Source of the DNA: a virus
IMG/VR virus record: IMGVR_UViG_3300010160_000172
Span: 1-28,873 of that record
Strand: one strand, 5' to 3'
DNA: 28,873 nt
The position numbers and the translations under genes were made by a program. The notes beneath the pieces are model-generated. The model was not told the origin of the DNA and did not search any database. It saw only the letters and a list, made by a program, of their open reading frames with translations. Numbering within the stretch: position 1 is the stretch's first letter; each line of letters starts with the position of its first letter. Shown in pieces: positions 8,526 through 15,291 of this stretch.

Positions 8526-8707
8526 TATTTCGGCATGACAATTTGAAAAATTATTATAAGACTAATTTCAGTCTTATGCAGCATCATAAGTACAGCTTGA
8601 CAGAACTTGAGAACATGATGCCTTGGGAAAGAGATATTTACATATCTTTGTTGATTTCGTATATTGAAGAAGAAAATCAGAAGATAAAAGAAAGACAAAG
8701 AAAATAG
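8519..8707 (+). CDS. -1 frameshift extension of gp26 (tail-assembly-chaperone-like)
   Basis: This is the -1 frame continuation of gp26. Sixty-two residues follow the slip, starting RLIFRHDNLKNYYKTNFSLM and ending in the charged helix YIEEENQKIKERQRK. The middle, HHKYSLTELENMMPWERDIY, has the highly ordered look of a conserved domain. If it were an independent gene, its only ATG (8576) would have no Shine-Dalgarno sequence, would sit inside a hairpin, and would lose the well-formed FRHDNLKNYYKTNF segment. The fusion would be about 302 residues. Many long-tailed phages make a short and a frameshifted long tail chaperone from such pairs; applying that here is inference. Confidence 0.6.
   Translation, partial: RLIFRHDNLKNYYKTNFSLMQHHKYSLTELENMMPWERDIYISLLISYIEEENQKIKERQRK
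8556..8577 (+). other. Perfect hairpin downstream of the slippery site
   Basis: ATAAGACT (8556-8563) pairs perfectly with AGTCTTAT (8570-8577) around the 6-nt loop AATTTC. It begins 36 nt after the slippery heptamer, further than the usual 5-9 nt spacer, so it may help pausing or instead hide the AUG at 8576. It has no following T-tract and is not a terminator. Confidence 0.45.
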
Positions 8708-8710
8708 TAA

Positions 8711-10159
8711 ATGGAAGAATCCAAAGATAAAGTAGAGAAGAAGATATCACCTTTAACAACAGAGAGTGTTAAGGGTGTTTCTCGCATTGGTACATCATCT
8801 GTTGGTGGTGGAGATATGTCCACAATGGATGAGGCTCTTGGTCAAATCTTTGTCATACTAAAGAGAATAGACGCCTTTGATAAACTACAAAACAAAAAAC
8901 AATTAGTAGATTTACAGATATCACAACTGGAAGAGACTGATAGAAATCAAAAACTGATTAAGGCTTTACGTGGTAAACCTAGAAGACCCAAACGTAAACC
9001 ACCAGAAGAAGAAAAACAAAAACAGCAGATAAAAGAAGAAAAGTCTAAGCCACAACCTTCTGAGCCAAGTAAAACGACTGGTCAAGCACCAGCTCCCACC
9101 ACACAACCACCAAAAACGACTGGTCAAGCACCAACAACAACTCAAGCACCACCAAAAACAACTGGACAACCAGCAACAACAACTCAAGCACCACCAAAAA
9201 CAACTGGACAACCAGCAACACAACAGCAAGCTCCATCAACAACAACTCAAGCACCAGCAAAAACGACTGGTCAAGCACCAGCAACAACCACACAACCAGC
9301 AACAACGACAACACCAGTTAAACCTCCACCTCAATTACCGACTGCTACAAAGATTCCGCCTGTAGTTCTATCTGGTACAAAAGGTTTAGTTTTGAGTGCA
9401 TTAGTTGCTGCTGGATATTCAAAGTCAGCGCAAGCCAATATGATGGCCAACGTTGAAAAAGAATCAAATTTTAAGCCACGAAGTGAAGAAGTTCCAAAAC
9501 CAGAAAAAATATTTTCAATGTTTGGTCCCCCTGGAGTAAAAGGTGGCCAACCAGAGAATGGAAAAAATACAGTTCGGTTTAAAACACTACAAGATGCTCA
9601 AGATTTAGTAGCTGCTGGACCAGAAGCATACTTCAATAAAGTTTATGATGGCAGAAAAGATTTAGGAAATACGACTCCCGGAGATGGTTACAAATATCGT
9701 GGCAGAGGATTTATACAAATTACAGGTAGAGATATGTATAATCGAGTCGGTAAACTAATTGGTGAAGATTTAATTGGTAACCCTGATTTAGCAAATACAC
9801 CTGAAGTAGCTGCAAAAATTATTCCAGCTTTCTTTCAATTAAAATTAAAAGAAAAAAAACTTAATGTTGAAGCTTATGATAATATAGATACAGTAAACAA
9901 AGTTGTTGGTAGTGCTGATGAGAAATCTAGAGAACAAAGAAAATCTTTAGCCGCTATATATGCAAATGAATTAAATACTGGTAATCAAATTGACCAAGCT
10001 TCAACTACAAACAGAAACTTAAAAGCTGATGCTAATACACAACAACCAGCACCAATCAATGTAAATAATACATACGAGAATACGAAAACATCTCCTTCAT
10101 CTGGTGGTGGCGGAGGATCCGATGATACGAATCCTTATGAGAGAAAGAAAAATCAATAA
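8711..10159 (+). CDS. Tail hub protein with Pro/Thr linker and GH19-type lysozyme domain
   Basis: This 482-residue protein has three parts. Residues 1-115 are charged and helical (MSTMDEALGQIFVILKRIDA, then KLQNKKQLVDLQISQLEE). Residues ~116-212 are a low-complexity linker with five KTTGQ copies (KTTGQAP/KTTGQPA TTTQAPP). Residues ~220-425 resemble a GH19 chitinase/lysozyme: AALVAAGY-type helix, ANMMANVEKESNFKPRSEE with the candidate catalytic Glu249/Glu251, then GYKYRGRGFIQITGRDMYN and GNPDLANTPEVAAKI. It probably cuts peptidoglycan during DNA entry, taking over from the lysozyme domain absent from gp5. It sits where T4 has gp28/gp29. The C-terminus is Gly/Ser-rich. Confidence 0.78.
   Translation: MEESKDKVEKKISPLTTESVKGVSRIGTSSVGGGDMSTMDEALGQIFVILKRIDAFDKLQNKKQLVDLQISQLEETDRNQKLIKALRGKPRRPKRKPPEEEKQKQQIKEEKSKPQPSEPSKTTGQAPAPTTQPPKTTGQAPTTTQAPPKTTGQPATTTQAPPKTTGQPATQQQAPSTTTQAPAKTTGQAPATTTQPATTTTPVKPPPQLPTATKIPPVVLSGTKGLVLSALVAAGYSKSAQANMMANVEKESNFKPRSEEVPKPEKIFSMFGPPGVKGGQPENGKNTVRFKTLQDAQDLVAAGPEAYFNKVYDGRKDLGNTTPGDGYKYRGRGFIQITGRDMYNRVGKLIGEDLIGNPDLANTPEVAAKIIPAFFQLKLKEKKLNVEAYDNIDTVNKVVGSADEKSREQRKSLAAIYANELNTGNQIDQASTTNRNLKADANTQQPAPINVNNTYENTKTSPSSGGGGGSDDTNPYERKKNQ
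9068..9320 (+). repeat. In-gene tandem repeats coding the Pro/Thr linker
   Basis: The sequence encodes five KTTGQ units. The two central units are an exact 42-bp tandem duplication (starting at 9140 and 9182), coding 14-residue blocks of the PPKTTGQPATTTQA type. Flanking units are diverged in length and third positions. Such arrays expand and contract by slippage, changing the tether length of the lysozyme domain. Confidence 0.8.
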
Positions 10160-11452
10160 ATGGCAACTAAAAAAACAAATAAACCAAAAGTATCCGATTT
10201 CACAAAGCAAATTGCTACGAGAATGGATGTTGTTTCTTTTGCACGGCTGTTGGCTCAAACTTTAGGTAATGATAGATGGTTTACAGATGATGTAGTTAAA
10301 AAAACTTTTAAACAAAGTGGTGCACCAGCCAACAAACTTGCCAAAGACACCTCAAAGGCAACAAAGATACCAATAATAAAATCTGAAGACGGTGTGATGA
10401 CTTCATTAATGGCCATACACAATCTACTTAAAAATTCTTATGAAGATAAACTTAAATCAGTAGAAAAACAAAATCAATTCAGAGAAGAAAATGCCATAGA
10501 GAAAAAGAAACAAAATGATGAATTTTTAAAAACCATAAAAGGATTGAATGGTGTAGGCCGTGCACCAACTGCCACGAAAGTAAAAGAAGAAAATGATAAT
10601 CCAGGTTTACTTGGTGATATGCTTGGTGTGTTATCAGATTTAAAGAGTGTGGCTGGTATACTGTTTAAAGTTGGTACATTTTTCTTAACAAGTCCTATTG
10701 GTATAGCTTTACTTGCAGGTGCAACATTGTTATCTTTGTTAGCATTAGATAAAAATCCAGAGGCTACAACTAAAGGTATGTTGGCTGCAGGTGACGTTGG
10801 TGAAGCCAATAAACAAATGATGGATGTTGTTGAAAATACTGGTGGTGCAGAAAAAAGAAAATTAAAAATTCTATCCGAAAGACCATCAAATAAAAAATCT
10901 ATGTTATTCTGGAAAGATTCTGACTTAGGTAAAAAATACTTAGAAGAAGTTGGATTTGATGAAAAGACTGGATTGACTACAGCAGAAAAAGAATTAGGTT
11001 ATCGTGGAGTTGACAATGACGGTAATCTTATCACAACACCGCCAAAATCTGAGGGTACACCAGCACCAGCGGATTCTACAACAAATACACCAACAGTACC
11101 ACCTGCAGCCTCAGAATCTACTAGTGGTACACCAACAGTACCACCTGCAGCTTCAGAATCAGCTAGTAGTACAACAACAAATAACACAGAAACTTCTACG
11201 ACAATAAGTCCAACTATGTCAACTACTATATCTTCTGCAGGAGATAATAGTTTAACTCAGAAATTTAATAATGTAAACTCTGAGAATTTGGAAATGAAGT
11301 TACCTCAACAACCATCTGATAGAGGTACTACAGTAACAAACATACAAAAGAACCAACAACGGGGTGAAAGTTCCAGTCTACCAATACCTGGAGTTAGAAA
11401 TGATGAACCTACATTCCAACGAATGATATTAAATTCAACGAGAGTTGTTTAA
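10160..11452 (+). CDS. Tape-measure-like / hub-associated structural protein
   Basis: This 430-residue protein starts at the ATG directly after the previous stop. Residues 1-130 are basic and helical, including a charged coiled-coil stretch (KLKSVEKQNQFREENAIEKK). Residues ~165-197 are strongly hydrophobic (AGILFKVGTFFLTSP, IGIALLAGATLLSLLAL), enough for one or two membrane spans. The last ~130 residues are Ser/Thr/Pro-rich and contain a duplicated TPTVPPAASES unit. One hydrophobic island in a long helical protein downstream of the gp26 chaperone-like gene suits a tape-measure or pilot protein (T4 gp29 position), though it is shorter than gp29 (590 residues). I recognise no named family. Confidence 0.45.
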   Translation: MATKKTNKPKVSDFTKQIATRMDVVSFARLLAQTLGNDRWFTDDVVKKTFKQSGAPANKLAKDTSKATKIPIIKSEDGVMTSLMAIHNLLKNSYEDKLKSVEKQNQFREENAIEKKKQNDEFLKTIKGLNGVGRAPTATKVKEENDNPGLLGDMLGVLSDLKSVAGILFKVGTFFLTSPIGIALLAGATLLSLLALDKNPEATTKGMLAAGDVGEANKQMMDVVENTGGAEKRKLKILSERPSNKKSMLFWKDSDLGKKYLEEVGFDEKTGLTTAEKELGYRGVDNDGNLITTPPKSEGTPAPADSTTNTPTVPPAASESTSGTPTVPPAASESASSTTTNNTETSTTISPTMSTTISSAGDNSLTQKFNNVNSENLEMKLPQQPSDRGTTVTNIQKNQQRGESSSLPIPGVRNDEPTFQRMILNSTRVV

Positions 11453-11457
11453 CCAAT

Positions 11458-11479
11458 AAAAAACCCCGCCGAAGCGGGG
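11458..11479 (-). terminator. Rho-independent terminator for gp32 (UUCG loop)
   Basis: On the minus strand CCCCGC-TTCG-GCGGGG folds into a 6-bp GC stem with a UUCG tetraloop, followed by TTTTTT. It lies 30 nt past the gp32 stop codon. On the plus strand there is no T-run after the stem, so it is oriented for the leftward gp32 transcript, although it also separates convergent operons. Confidence 0.9.
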
Positions 11480-11509
11480 TCAAAAGCCTTCAAGAAAAGT
11501 TAAAGACTT

Positions 11510-12394
11510 TTATTCTTCTTCAGCGAGTTTAGAGAAGTAAGCTAAGTCATCATCATCTGTTGTTACCAATTCAGGCTCTTTGGCCTTAGTTGGAGCAGCA
11601 AACTCTTTTGCTTTCACTTGTTCTACAGTTGTCTTTGGTGCTTCACCATTCAAACCGAGAACCTTGTCAAGGCGTTTCTTCAGGTCATCATATGACTTGA
11701 ACTCTTTATCACCCACCAGTTCTTGTAGTGAGTGTTCGTTCTTCCAAATCTTTTCCAACTCATCATCATCTTTCGACAATGCTGATGGAGAATCAAATTC
11801 AGACTTGTCATAGTTCTGATAGCCTTCAACTTTACGAATCTTCAATTTGAAGTTAGCACCTTTCCACATATCAAATGGATTGATTGCTTGTTCATCTTCA
11901 AAAGCAGGATTCATTGCTTCAGTAATCTTATCAAAGATTTTCTTACCGAAACGGAACAATTTAATTTGTCCTTCGTTTTCAGGGTGCTTAGGATCCGAAA
12001 CGATATAAACGTTAACGATATAATTCAACTTACGTTTTTGTTTACGGACAACATCTTTGTTTGCTTCAATGCCAGAATTCCACAATGATGAATTGTGTTC
12101 ACACACAGGACATTGTTGGTTCTTGGTTGTCAAACAGTTGTCGATTAGCCAACCACCTGGACCTTGAAATCCATGAGAGAAGACTTTGACCCAAGGAAGA
12201 CCATCTTCGCCATCTTTTTCAGAGGCAGGTAGGAATCGGATAACAGCCATACCGTTACCAGCTTTGTCCACTTCTGGACGCCAGTAATTGTCTGATTTAT
12301 CAGAACCACCTTCGGATGATTGGGAGAGTGCCTCGATTGCTTTAGATAATTTGTCGAGGTTGCCAGATTGGCGTTTGAGGTTTGCGAAACTCAT
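11510..12394 (-). CDS. 32: Single-stranded DNA-binding protein gp32
   Basis: This 294-residue protein has the three gp32 parts. The basic N-terminus has a KRQSG element, like the LAST motif used for cooperative binding. The OB-fold core contains YWRPEVDKAGNGMAVIRFLP and a zinc site, His74 with Cys87, Cys95 and Cys98 (SHGFQGPGGWLIDNCLTTKN, QQCPVC). The C-terminal tail is acidic (DDDDLAYFSKLAEEE), used in T4 to dock replication and recombination proteins. It coats ssDNA at the replication fork and works with the helicase loader gp59, encoded two genes upstream. A Shine-Dalgarno sequence (AAAGGAAA) and an upstream CTAAATA element are present, and it has its own strong terminator. Confidence 0.96.
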   Translation of the reverse strand: MSFANLKRQSGNLDKLSKAIEALSQSSEGGSDKSDNYWRPEVDKAGNGMAVIRFLPASEKDGEDGLPWVKVFSHGFQGPGGWLIDNCLTTKNQQCPVCEHNSSLWNSGIEANKDVVRKQKRKLNYIVNVYIVSDPKHPENEGQIKLFRFGKKIFDKITEAMNPAFEDEQAINPFDMWKGANFKLKIRKVEGYQNYDKSEFDSPSALSKDDDELEKIWKNEHSLQELVGDKEFKSYDDLKKRLDKVLGLNGEAPKTTVEQVKAKEFAAPTKAKEPELVTTDDDDLAYFSKLAEEE

Positions 12395-12460
12395 AGTGTT
12401 TCCTTTCTTAGTATAACGGAGTATAAACGGATTATTTTCAAATTAGTCATTATATAATAG

Positions 12461-12467
12461 TATTTAG
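12461..12467 (-). promoter_or_regulatory. CTAAATA late-promoter-like element upstream of gp32
   Basis: CTAAATA on the minus strand lies 66 nt before the gp32 ATG in the 79-nt gap after the HAD gene. The gap otherwise holds AT-rich leader DNA and the gp32 Shine-Dalgarno sequence. The position suits a late promoter with a leader of about 55 nt, which could also host gp32 autoregulation as in T4; I see no clear pseudoknot. Confidence 0.4.
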
Positions 12468-12473
12468 GCATTT

Positions 12474-12965
12474 TTATACGTATAATCGCAAAATAGCCAA
12501 GGTTGTTGGCCAATTTTTGTGATGTATACCAATGCCGCCTGCCTTAATCCAATCAGTGATAACACTTTCGGTATCATCAATAATAATCCTATCTGCGGCG
12601 GCATATTTGTACTTGTGTCTTTTTCCAGGTACAAATAGGGGATGGAATGTTATTCCATGTTTCTCTAACCATATCAACTTTTGTTTTGATATGGTATCGT
12701 GATTTCTTTCATCGGAAGTAGATGATAATATCTGTGTAGGTACAGGTGCCTTGCGTAAGAAGTTGATACCTTCCATTGCTCCAGGCATTAAATCCAAATT
12801 CATAAATTCTTCATTAGCAATAAATTTGGCAAAGTAACCATTGAATTCTTTGTTGTCACGGGTTGACTGTGGTGAAACATCAAATATTTCAGAGTATCTC
12901 TTTTCAAAGTCAGCAATAACGCCATCCATATCCAAATAGATAGAACTAATCTTAGGCCGTATCAT
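12474..12965 (-). CDS. HAD-family nucleotidase (5'(3')-deoxyribonucleotidase-like)
   Basis: This 163-residue protein has the HAD signature LDMDGVIADF, with nucleophile Asp12 and acid/base Asp14. It also has LSSTSDE near residue 81 (motif II) and DRIIIDDTES near residues 125-134 (motif IV acids Asp130/Asp131). The size and small helical cap fit 5'(3')-nucleotidases that hydrolyse deoxynucleoside monophosphates; other small HAD phosphatases are possible. It is wedged between gp59 and gp32, which are adjacent in T4, and its first 14 nt overlap the gp59 end, so it is expressed with the replication genes. Confidence 0.8.
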   Translation of the reverse strand: MIRPKISSIYLDMDGVIADFEKRYSEIFDVSPQSTRDNKEFNGYFAKFIANEEFMNLDLMPGAMEGINFLRKAPVPTQILSSTSDERNHDTISKQKLIWLEKHGITFHPLFVPGKRHKYKYAAADRIIIDDTESVITDWIKAGGIGIHHKNWPTTLAILRLYV

Positions 12966-13569
12966 AATTTTTAATCTTCTCTTTCAACAATTTCATAAAT
13001 TTATCTTTGTCGTATTCAATAAACGGTGTGTATTTCTTAATCAATCTGTAGTGTGTAGGCCAAATGATATCATCTGAAATCCTTGGCATCCAATGTTTGT
13101 CAACAAAGTTTACATTATTGTTTAGTATAATGAGTGTTTCCAACATCACTTTACCATGTATAACTTCTTCTAACAACTTTGGATAATTGCCACGGTCTAC
13201 TCTGAAAATTTCTTCACGTTCAATGCCATACTTGTCTAACAAATATATTATATCATTGTCAAAGGTATAAGTCAAGCTCTGTTGAGTTTTTTGCCACTTT
13301 TTATAAATCTCCTCACCGTCCTGTAGGAGATTACCAACCCATTCGGCATTACCGGCAACAAAATTGGCAATATAGAAGTTTTTTAATTCTTCCAAATTGT
13401 ATTTGCGGGACAATTTATAGAATTGGTATTTGTCTTTACGTGTGGTGAATGATTGTTTGGATACATTGGTCTTGCCATTATATTTAATATAATCATAAGA
13501 ATCAGATGTAAAATGCAGCTTTAAACTATTCCACAAAGCATAGGCTGCGAAGCCTGTGTTGTCGTTCAT
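12952..13569 (-). CDS. 59: Helicase loader gp59
   Basis: This 205-residue protein has the gp59 pattern: YALWNSLKLHFTSDSYDYIK, then YNGKTNVSKQSFTTRKDKYQ and FYKLSRKYNLEELKNFYIAN. The middle has WVGNLLQDGEEIYKKWQK and the end is basic and helical. In T4, gp59 binds forked DNA and gp32 and loads the gp41 helicase at replication and recombination forks. Its ATG overlaps the gp33 stop (ATGA), and the gene order gp33-gp59-(HAD)-gp32 mirrors T4. Confidence 0.9.
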   Translation of the reverse strand: MNDNTGFAAYALWNSLKLHFTSDSYDYIKYNGKTNVSKQSFTTRKDKYQFYKLSRKYNLEELKNFYIANFVAGNAEWVGNLLQDGEEIYKKWQKTQQSLTYTFDNDIIYLLDKYGIEREEIFRVDRGNYPKLLEEVIHGKVMLETLIILNNNVNFVDKHWMPRISDDIIWPTHYRLIKKYTPFIEYDKDKFMKLLKEKIKNYDTA

Positions 13570-13787
13570 ATGGGTAGTTTGGAACTTTTCTTTAGCATAT
13601 TATTATCTTGTGCCTCTTCTTTTATCTTCGCTTTAAGTGCTGAAGATATCAAAGTAGCAGCCACTTCAATTTCTAATCCTGTATTTTCACAATGGTAACA
13701 AATAGCATCCATTAGGCCTATACCTTCATCTAATGCTATTTTTTCTACCAATATACTAAAGTCTTTTATCTCATCACGGGTCGGCAT
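13566..13787 (-). CDS. 33: Late transcription coactivator gp33
   Basis: This 73-residue protein is MPTRDEIKDFSILVEKIALD followed by GLMDAICYHCENTGLEIEVA, ATLISSALKAKIKEEAQDNN and a hydrophobic end KSSKLPI. This matches the short gp33 of T4-like marine phages. In T4, gp33 binds the RNA polymerase flap and links it to the sliding clamp gp45, activating late promoters used with sigma factor gp55. Its presence supports reading the TAAATA elements in this window as late promoters. It overlaps gp59 by 4 nt. Confidence 0.82.
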   Translation of the reverse strand: MPTRDEIKDFSILVEKIALDEGIGLMDAICYHCENTGLEIEVAATLISSALKAKIKEEAQDNNMLKKSSKLPI

Positions 13788-13788
13788 A

Positions 13789-14301
13789 TTAAATCGTACT
13801 ATAAAAAATGTGGTTACCTATTTTCTTAACAACTCTGGCCTTTGGCCATCCAGGTGTTACATAAACTGCATGGTAATATAATGCGTTCGTCTGTGCTATT
13901 ATATCATGTAGAAATGGTTCTGTCAATGCTCTTTTAGCAATCATTAGGGACTGTTCCCATTCATATCTGTCTTTTTCTTTCTTACCGTTGAATAGGCAAG
14001 TCCATGAAAATTGGCATACAGTTCTTGAATCACGGTTAACTGTTTTCTGGTAAACTACCGAACATATGTCGGCTGGAAACTTTCCAGAGTTTACACGATT
14101 CATTGTGACCTGTGCTACGGCAAGTTTACCCTCATAAGATTCCGATGCCGATTCCCAATAAATGTTTTTGGCAAGACATTCTACTTGTTTGTTATATTCT
14201 TGTGATACTTGTTTCTTTGAAACTGTATTAACGAATTCTGTTGATAATGTTGTCGTATAGACTAACATAGATACTATTAACAATAGTAAATTTCTTAACA
14301 T
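13789..14301 (-). CDS. SleB-type cell wall hydrolase (probable endolysin)
   Basis: This 170-residue protein has an N-terminal hydrophobic stretch (LLLLIVSMLVYTTT) acting as a signal peptide or signal anchor. A Hydrolase_2 (SleB) domain follows: CLAKNIYWESASESYEGKLA with candidate catalytic Glu59 in YWESASE, then VAQVTMNRVNSGKFPADICS, VVYQ and CQFSWTC. SleB-type enzymes cleave peptidoglycan between sugar units. Position beside replication/late genes and export signal suggest a signal-arrest-release or Sec-exported lysin, though no holin is obvious next to it. A good Shine-Dalgarno sequence (AAGGAG) lies 7 nt before the ATG, and a GC-rich hairpin sits just upstream. Confidence 0.85.
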   Translation of the reverse strand: MLRNLLLLIVSMLVYTTTLSTEFVNTVSKKQVSQEYNKQVECLAKNIYWESASESYEGKLAVAQVTMNRVNSGKFPADICSVVYQKTVNRDSRTVCQFSWTCLFNGKKEKDRYEWEQSLMIAKRALTEPFLHDIIAQTNALYYHAVYVTPGWPKARVVKKIGNHIFYSTI

Positions 14302-14318
14302 CTTGTCTCCTTGTTAAG

Positions 14319-14334
14319 GACGGCCGAAGCCGTC
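14319..14334 (-). other. UUCG-loop hairpin upstream of the lysin gene
   Basis: GACGGC-TTCG-GCCGTC on the minus strand forms a 6-bp stem with the stable UUCG loop in the 41-nt gap before the lysin gene. No T-run follows; the lysin Shine-Dalgarno sequence comes right after. It looks like an mRNA-stabilising or processing hairpin, or an attenuator that limits lysin expression, rather than a terminator. Confidence 0.55.
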
Positions 14335-14342
14335 ATCTCCAA

Positions 14343-14621
14343 TTACGAATTAGATTTTCTTGTAATTTTTACTTCAGGTGCTGGAGTGGTTTGTGAAACG
14401 AATCCATTGAGGGCTGCTGCTTTCTCAATAATTTTTGATTCGCTTGGAAAGTCTGGGAAACCTGGATGTTTAGGTGGTGTTTCACCTTTTAATCGAGAAT
14501 TTTCGATTTCGGTTTGCCAGTTATTTGATATCATCTCACGTTGACCAAAGTAGTCATCTGTAAGCATATCTTTTGCCATCTTTAAAAGTTCAAGACGGAT
14601 TTCAAATGGTGACATGGACAT
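14343..14621 (-). CDS. Small conserved phage protein
   Basis: This 92-residue protein begins MSMSPFEIRLELLKMAKDML, followed by YFGQREMISNNWQTEIEN and a Pro-rich run (GETPPKHPGFPDFPSESKII). It continues into a helix EKAAALNGFVSQ and a basic end. The amphipathic N-terminal helix and central Trp look conserved and I associate this type with T4-like aquatic phages, but no function is known to me. A Shine-Dalgarno sequence (AGGAGA) precedes the ATG. It has its own ~90-nt leader with two mutually exclusive hairpins and a CTAAATA element. Confidence 0.65.
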   Translation of the reverse strand: MSMSPFEIRLELLKMAKDMLTDDYFGQREMISNNWQTEIENSRLKGETPPKHPGFPDFPSESKIIEKAAALNGFVSQTTPAPEVKITRKSNS

Positions 14622-14649
14622 AATTTTCTCCTGTGTAGTGTAAAGTGTG

Positions 14650-14680
14650 TTGAGGTTTTTAATGTGGTTGCCTCAACCAC
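14650..14680 (-). other. Alternative hairpins in the leader of the 92-residue gene
   Basis: CCTCAACCAC (14671-14680) can pair in two ways. CAACCAC pairs with GTGGTTG (14664-14670) over a 3-nt loop, and CCTCAA pairs with TTGAGG (14650-14655). The stems share bases and exclude each other, as in simple attenuators. No T-run follows on either strand. They lie 30-60 nt upstream of the start codon at 14621. Confidence 0.4.
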
Positions 14681-14699
14681 AATCCAGTAATGGATGATT

Positions 14700-14706
14700 T
14701 ATTTAG
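14700..14706 (-). promoter_or_regulatory. CTAAATA late-promoter-like element after the barrel gene
   Basis: The minus strand reads GCCTAAATAAATC, 5 nt past the barrel gene stop and 79 nt before the ATG of the 92-residue gene. Flanks match the copies at 12461 and 15285 (CCTAAATA). Confidence 0.4.
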
Positions 14707-14710
14707 GCTA

Positions 14711-15253
14711 TTAGAAACCTACTGTGTATGCTACAGCAACAATTTTCTGATTGTTATCACCTTGAACACGGTCATACTTCACTGCGATTGCATCAGTCTT
14801 ATTCAAAGCATAAGACACGGCATAACGCATTGTATGTGTTTGGTCGTTGTTTGCAGAATCAACTGCTGAGCGCCAGCGATATCCAACTTTACCAGTCAAA
14901 CCTGCAACACCTGGAATGGCAGCAGTAATACCTGGTTCTACTGAATAGTAGTTGAAGTCGGCTGTGTTGCTATATTTCTGACCAATAGCAGTACGAGCAT
15001 ACAATCCAACTGGACCTGTTACTGTTGCGCCTGCTTCTAAGCGTGTGCTCAAAGCATTTGTGCCTTCTGTCTGTGCATTAGCGAAAGATACATCACCGGC
15101 AATTTTACCAAAATCTCTCTTAACACCTAATTCATATTGTTGTTGTGCAGCTGCACCAGCATTGTTAATACGTTGACCTTCAACAGTAACGGTATCACCA
15201 GCATATGCGGATACACTTAATGCAACCAAAGTTGCGATTGCTAATTTCTTCAT
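14711..15253 (-). CDS. Outer-membrane beta-barrel (porin-like) protein
   Basis: This 180-residue protein has a clear Sec signal peptide (MKKLAIATLVALSVSAYA, cleavage after AYA) and a mature part of about eight or nine alternating amphipathic strands. Examples are QQYELGVKRDF, LSTRLEAGATVTG, VGLYARTAIGQKY, LTGKVGYRWRSAV, HTMRYAVSYALNK and IAVKYDRVQG. It ends in VAVAYTVGF; a C-terminal Phe after alternating hydrophobics is the insertion signal of the BAM complex. It is likely placed in the host outer membrane during infection. Its composition looks less AT-rich and more host-like than its neighbours, suggesting capture from a host. Shine-Dalgarno (AGGAG) and a CTAAATA element are present. Superinfection blocking or altered permeability are possible roles. 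Confidence 0.8.
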   Translation of the reverse strand: MKKLAIATLVALSVSAYAGDTVTVEGQRINNAGAAAQQQYELGVKRDFGKIAGDVSFANAQTEGTNALSTRLEAGATVTGPVGLYARTAIGQKYSNTADFNYYSVEPGITAAIPGVAGLTGKVGYRWRSAVDSANNDQTHTMRYAVSYALNKTDAIAVKYDRVQGDNNQKIVAVAYTVGF

Positions 15254-15284
15254 TAAAACTCCTAGTTGTTTAACATATAATAGG

Positions 15285-15291
15285 TATTTAG
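15285..15291 (-). promoter_or_regulatory. CTAAATA late-promoter-like element for the barrel gene
   Basis: CCTAAATACC on the minus strand lies 31 nt before the barrel start codon and overlaps the stop codon of the upstream hydroxylase-like gene. The distance suits a short leader carrying the AGGAG Shine-Dalgarno sequence. Confidence 0.5.

Noticed and set aside
8576-8707. Independent 43-residue gene starting at ATG 8576
   Set aside because: No Shine-Dalgarno sequence, start codon inside a perfect hairpin, and the -1 frame is coding-like well before it; the frameshift reading explains more.
8966-9314. Leu/Trp/Cys-rich frames on the minus strand opposite the linker
   Set aside because: They are antisense shadows of the Pro/Thr repeat (ACC/CAA/GCA codons); no start signals and no conserved pattern.
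11458-11479. Terminator for the rightward tail operon
   Set aside because: The GC hairpin lacks a T-run on the plus strand, so I assign it to the leftward gp32 transcript only; it may still act weakly both ways.
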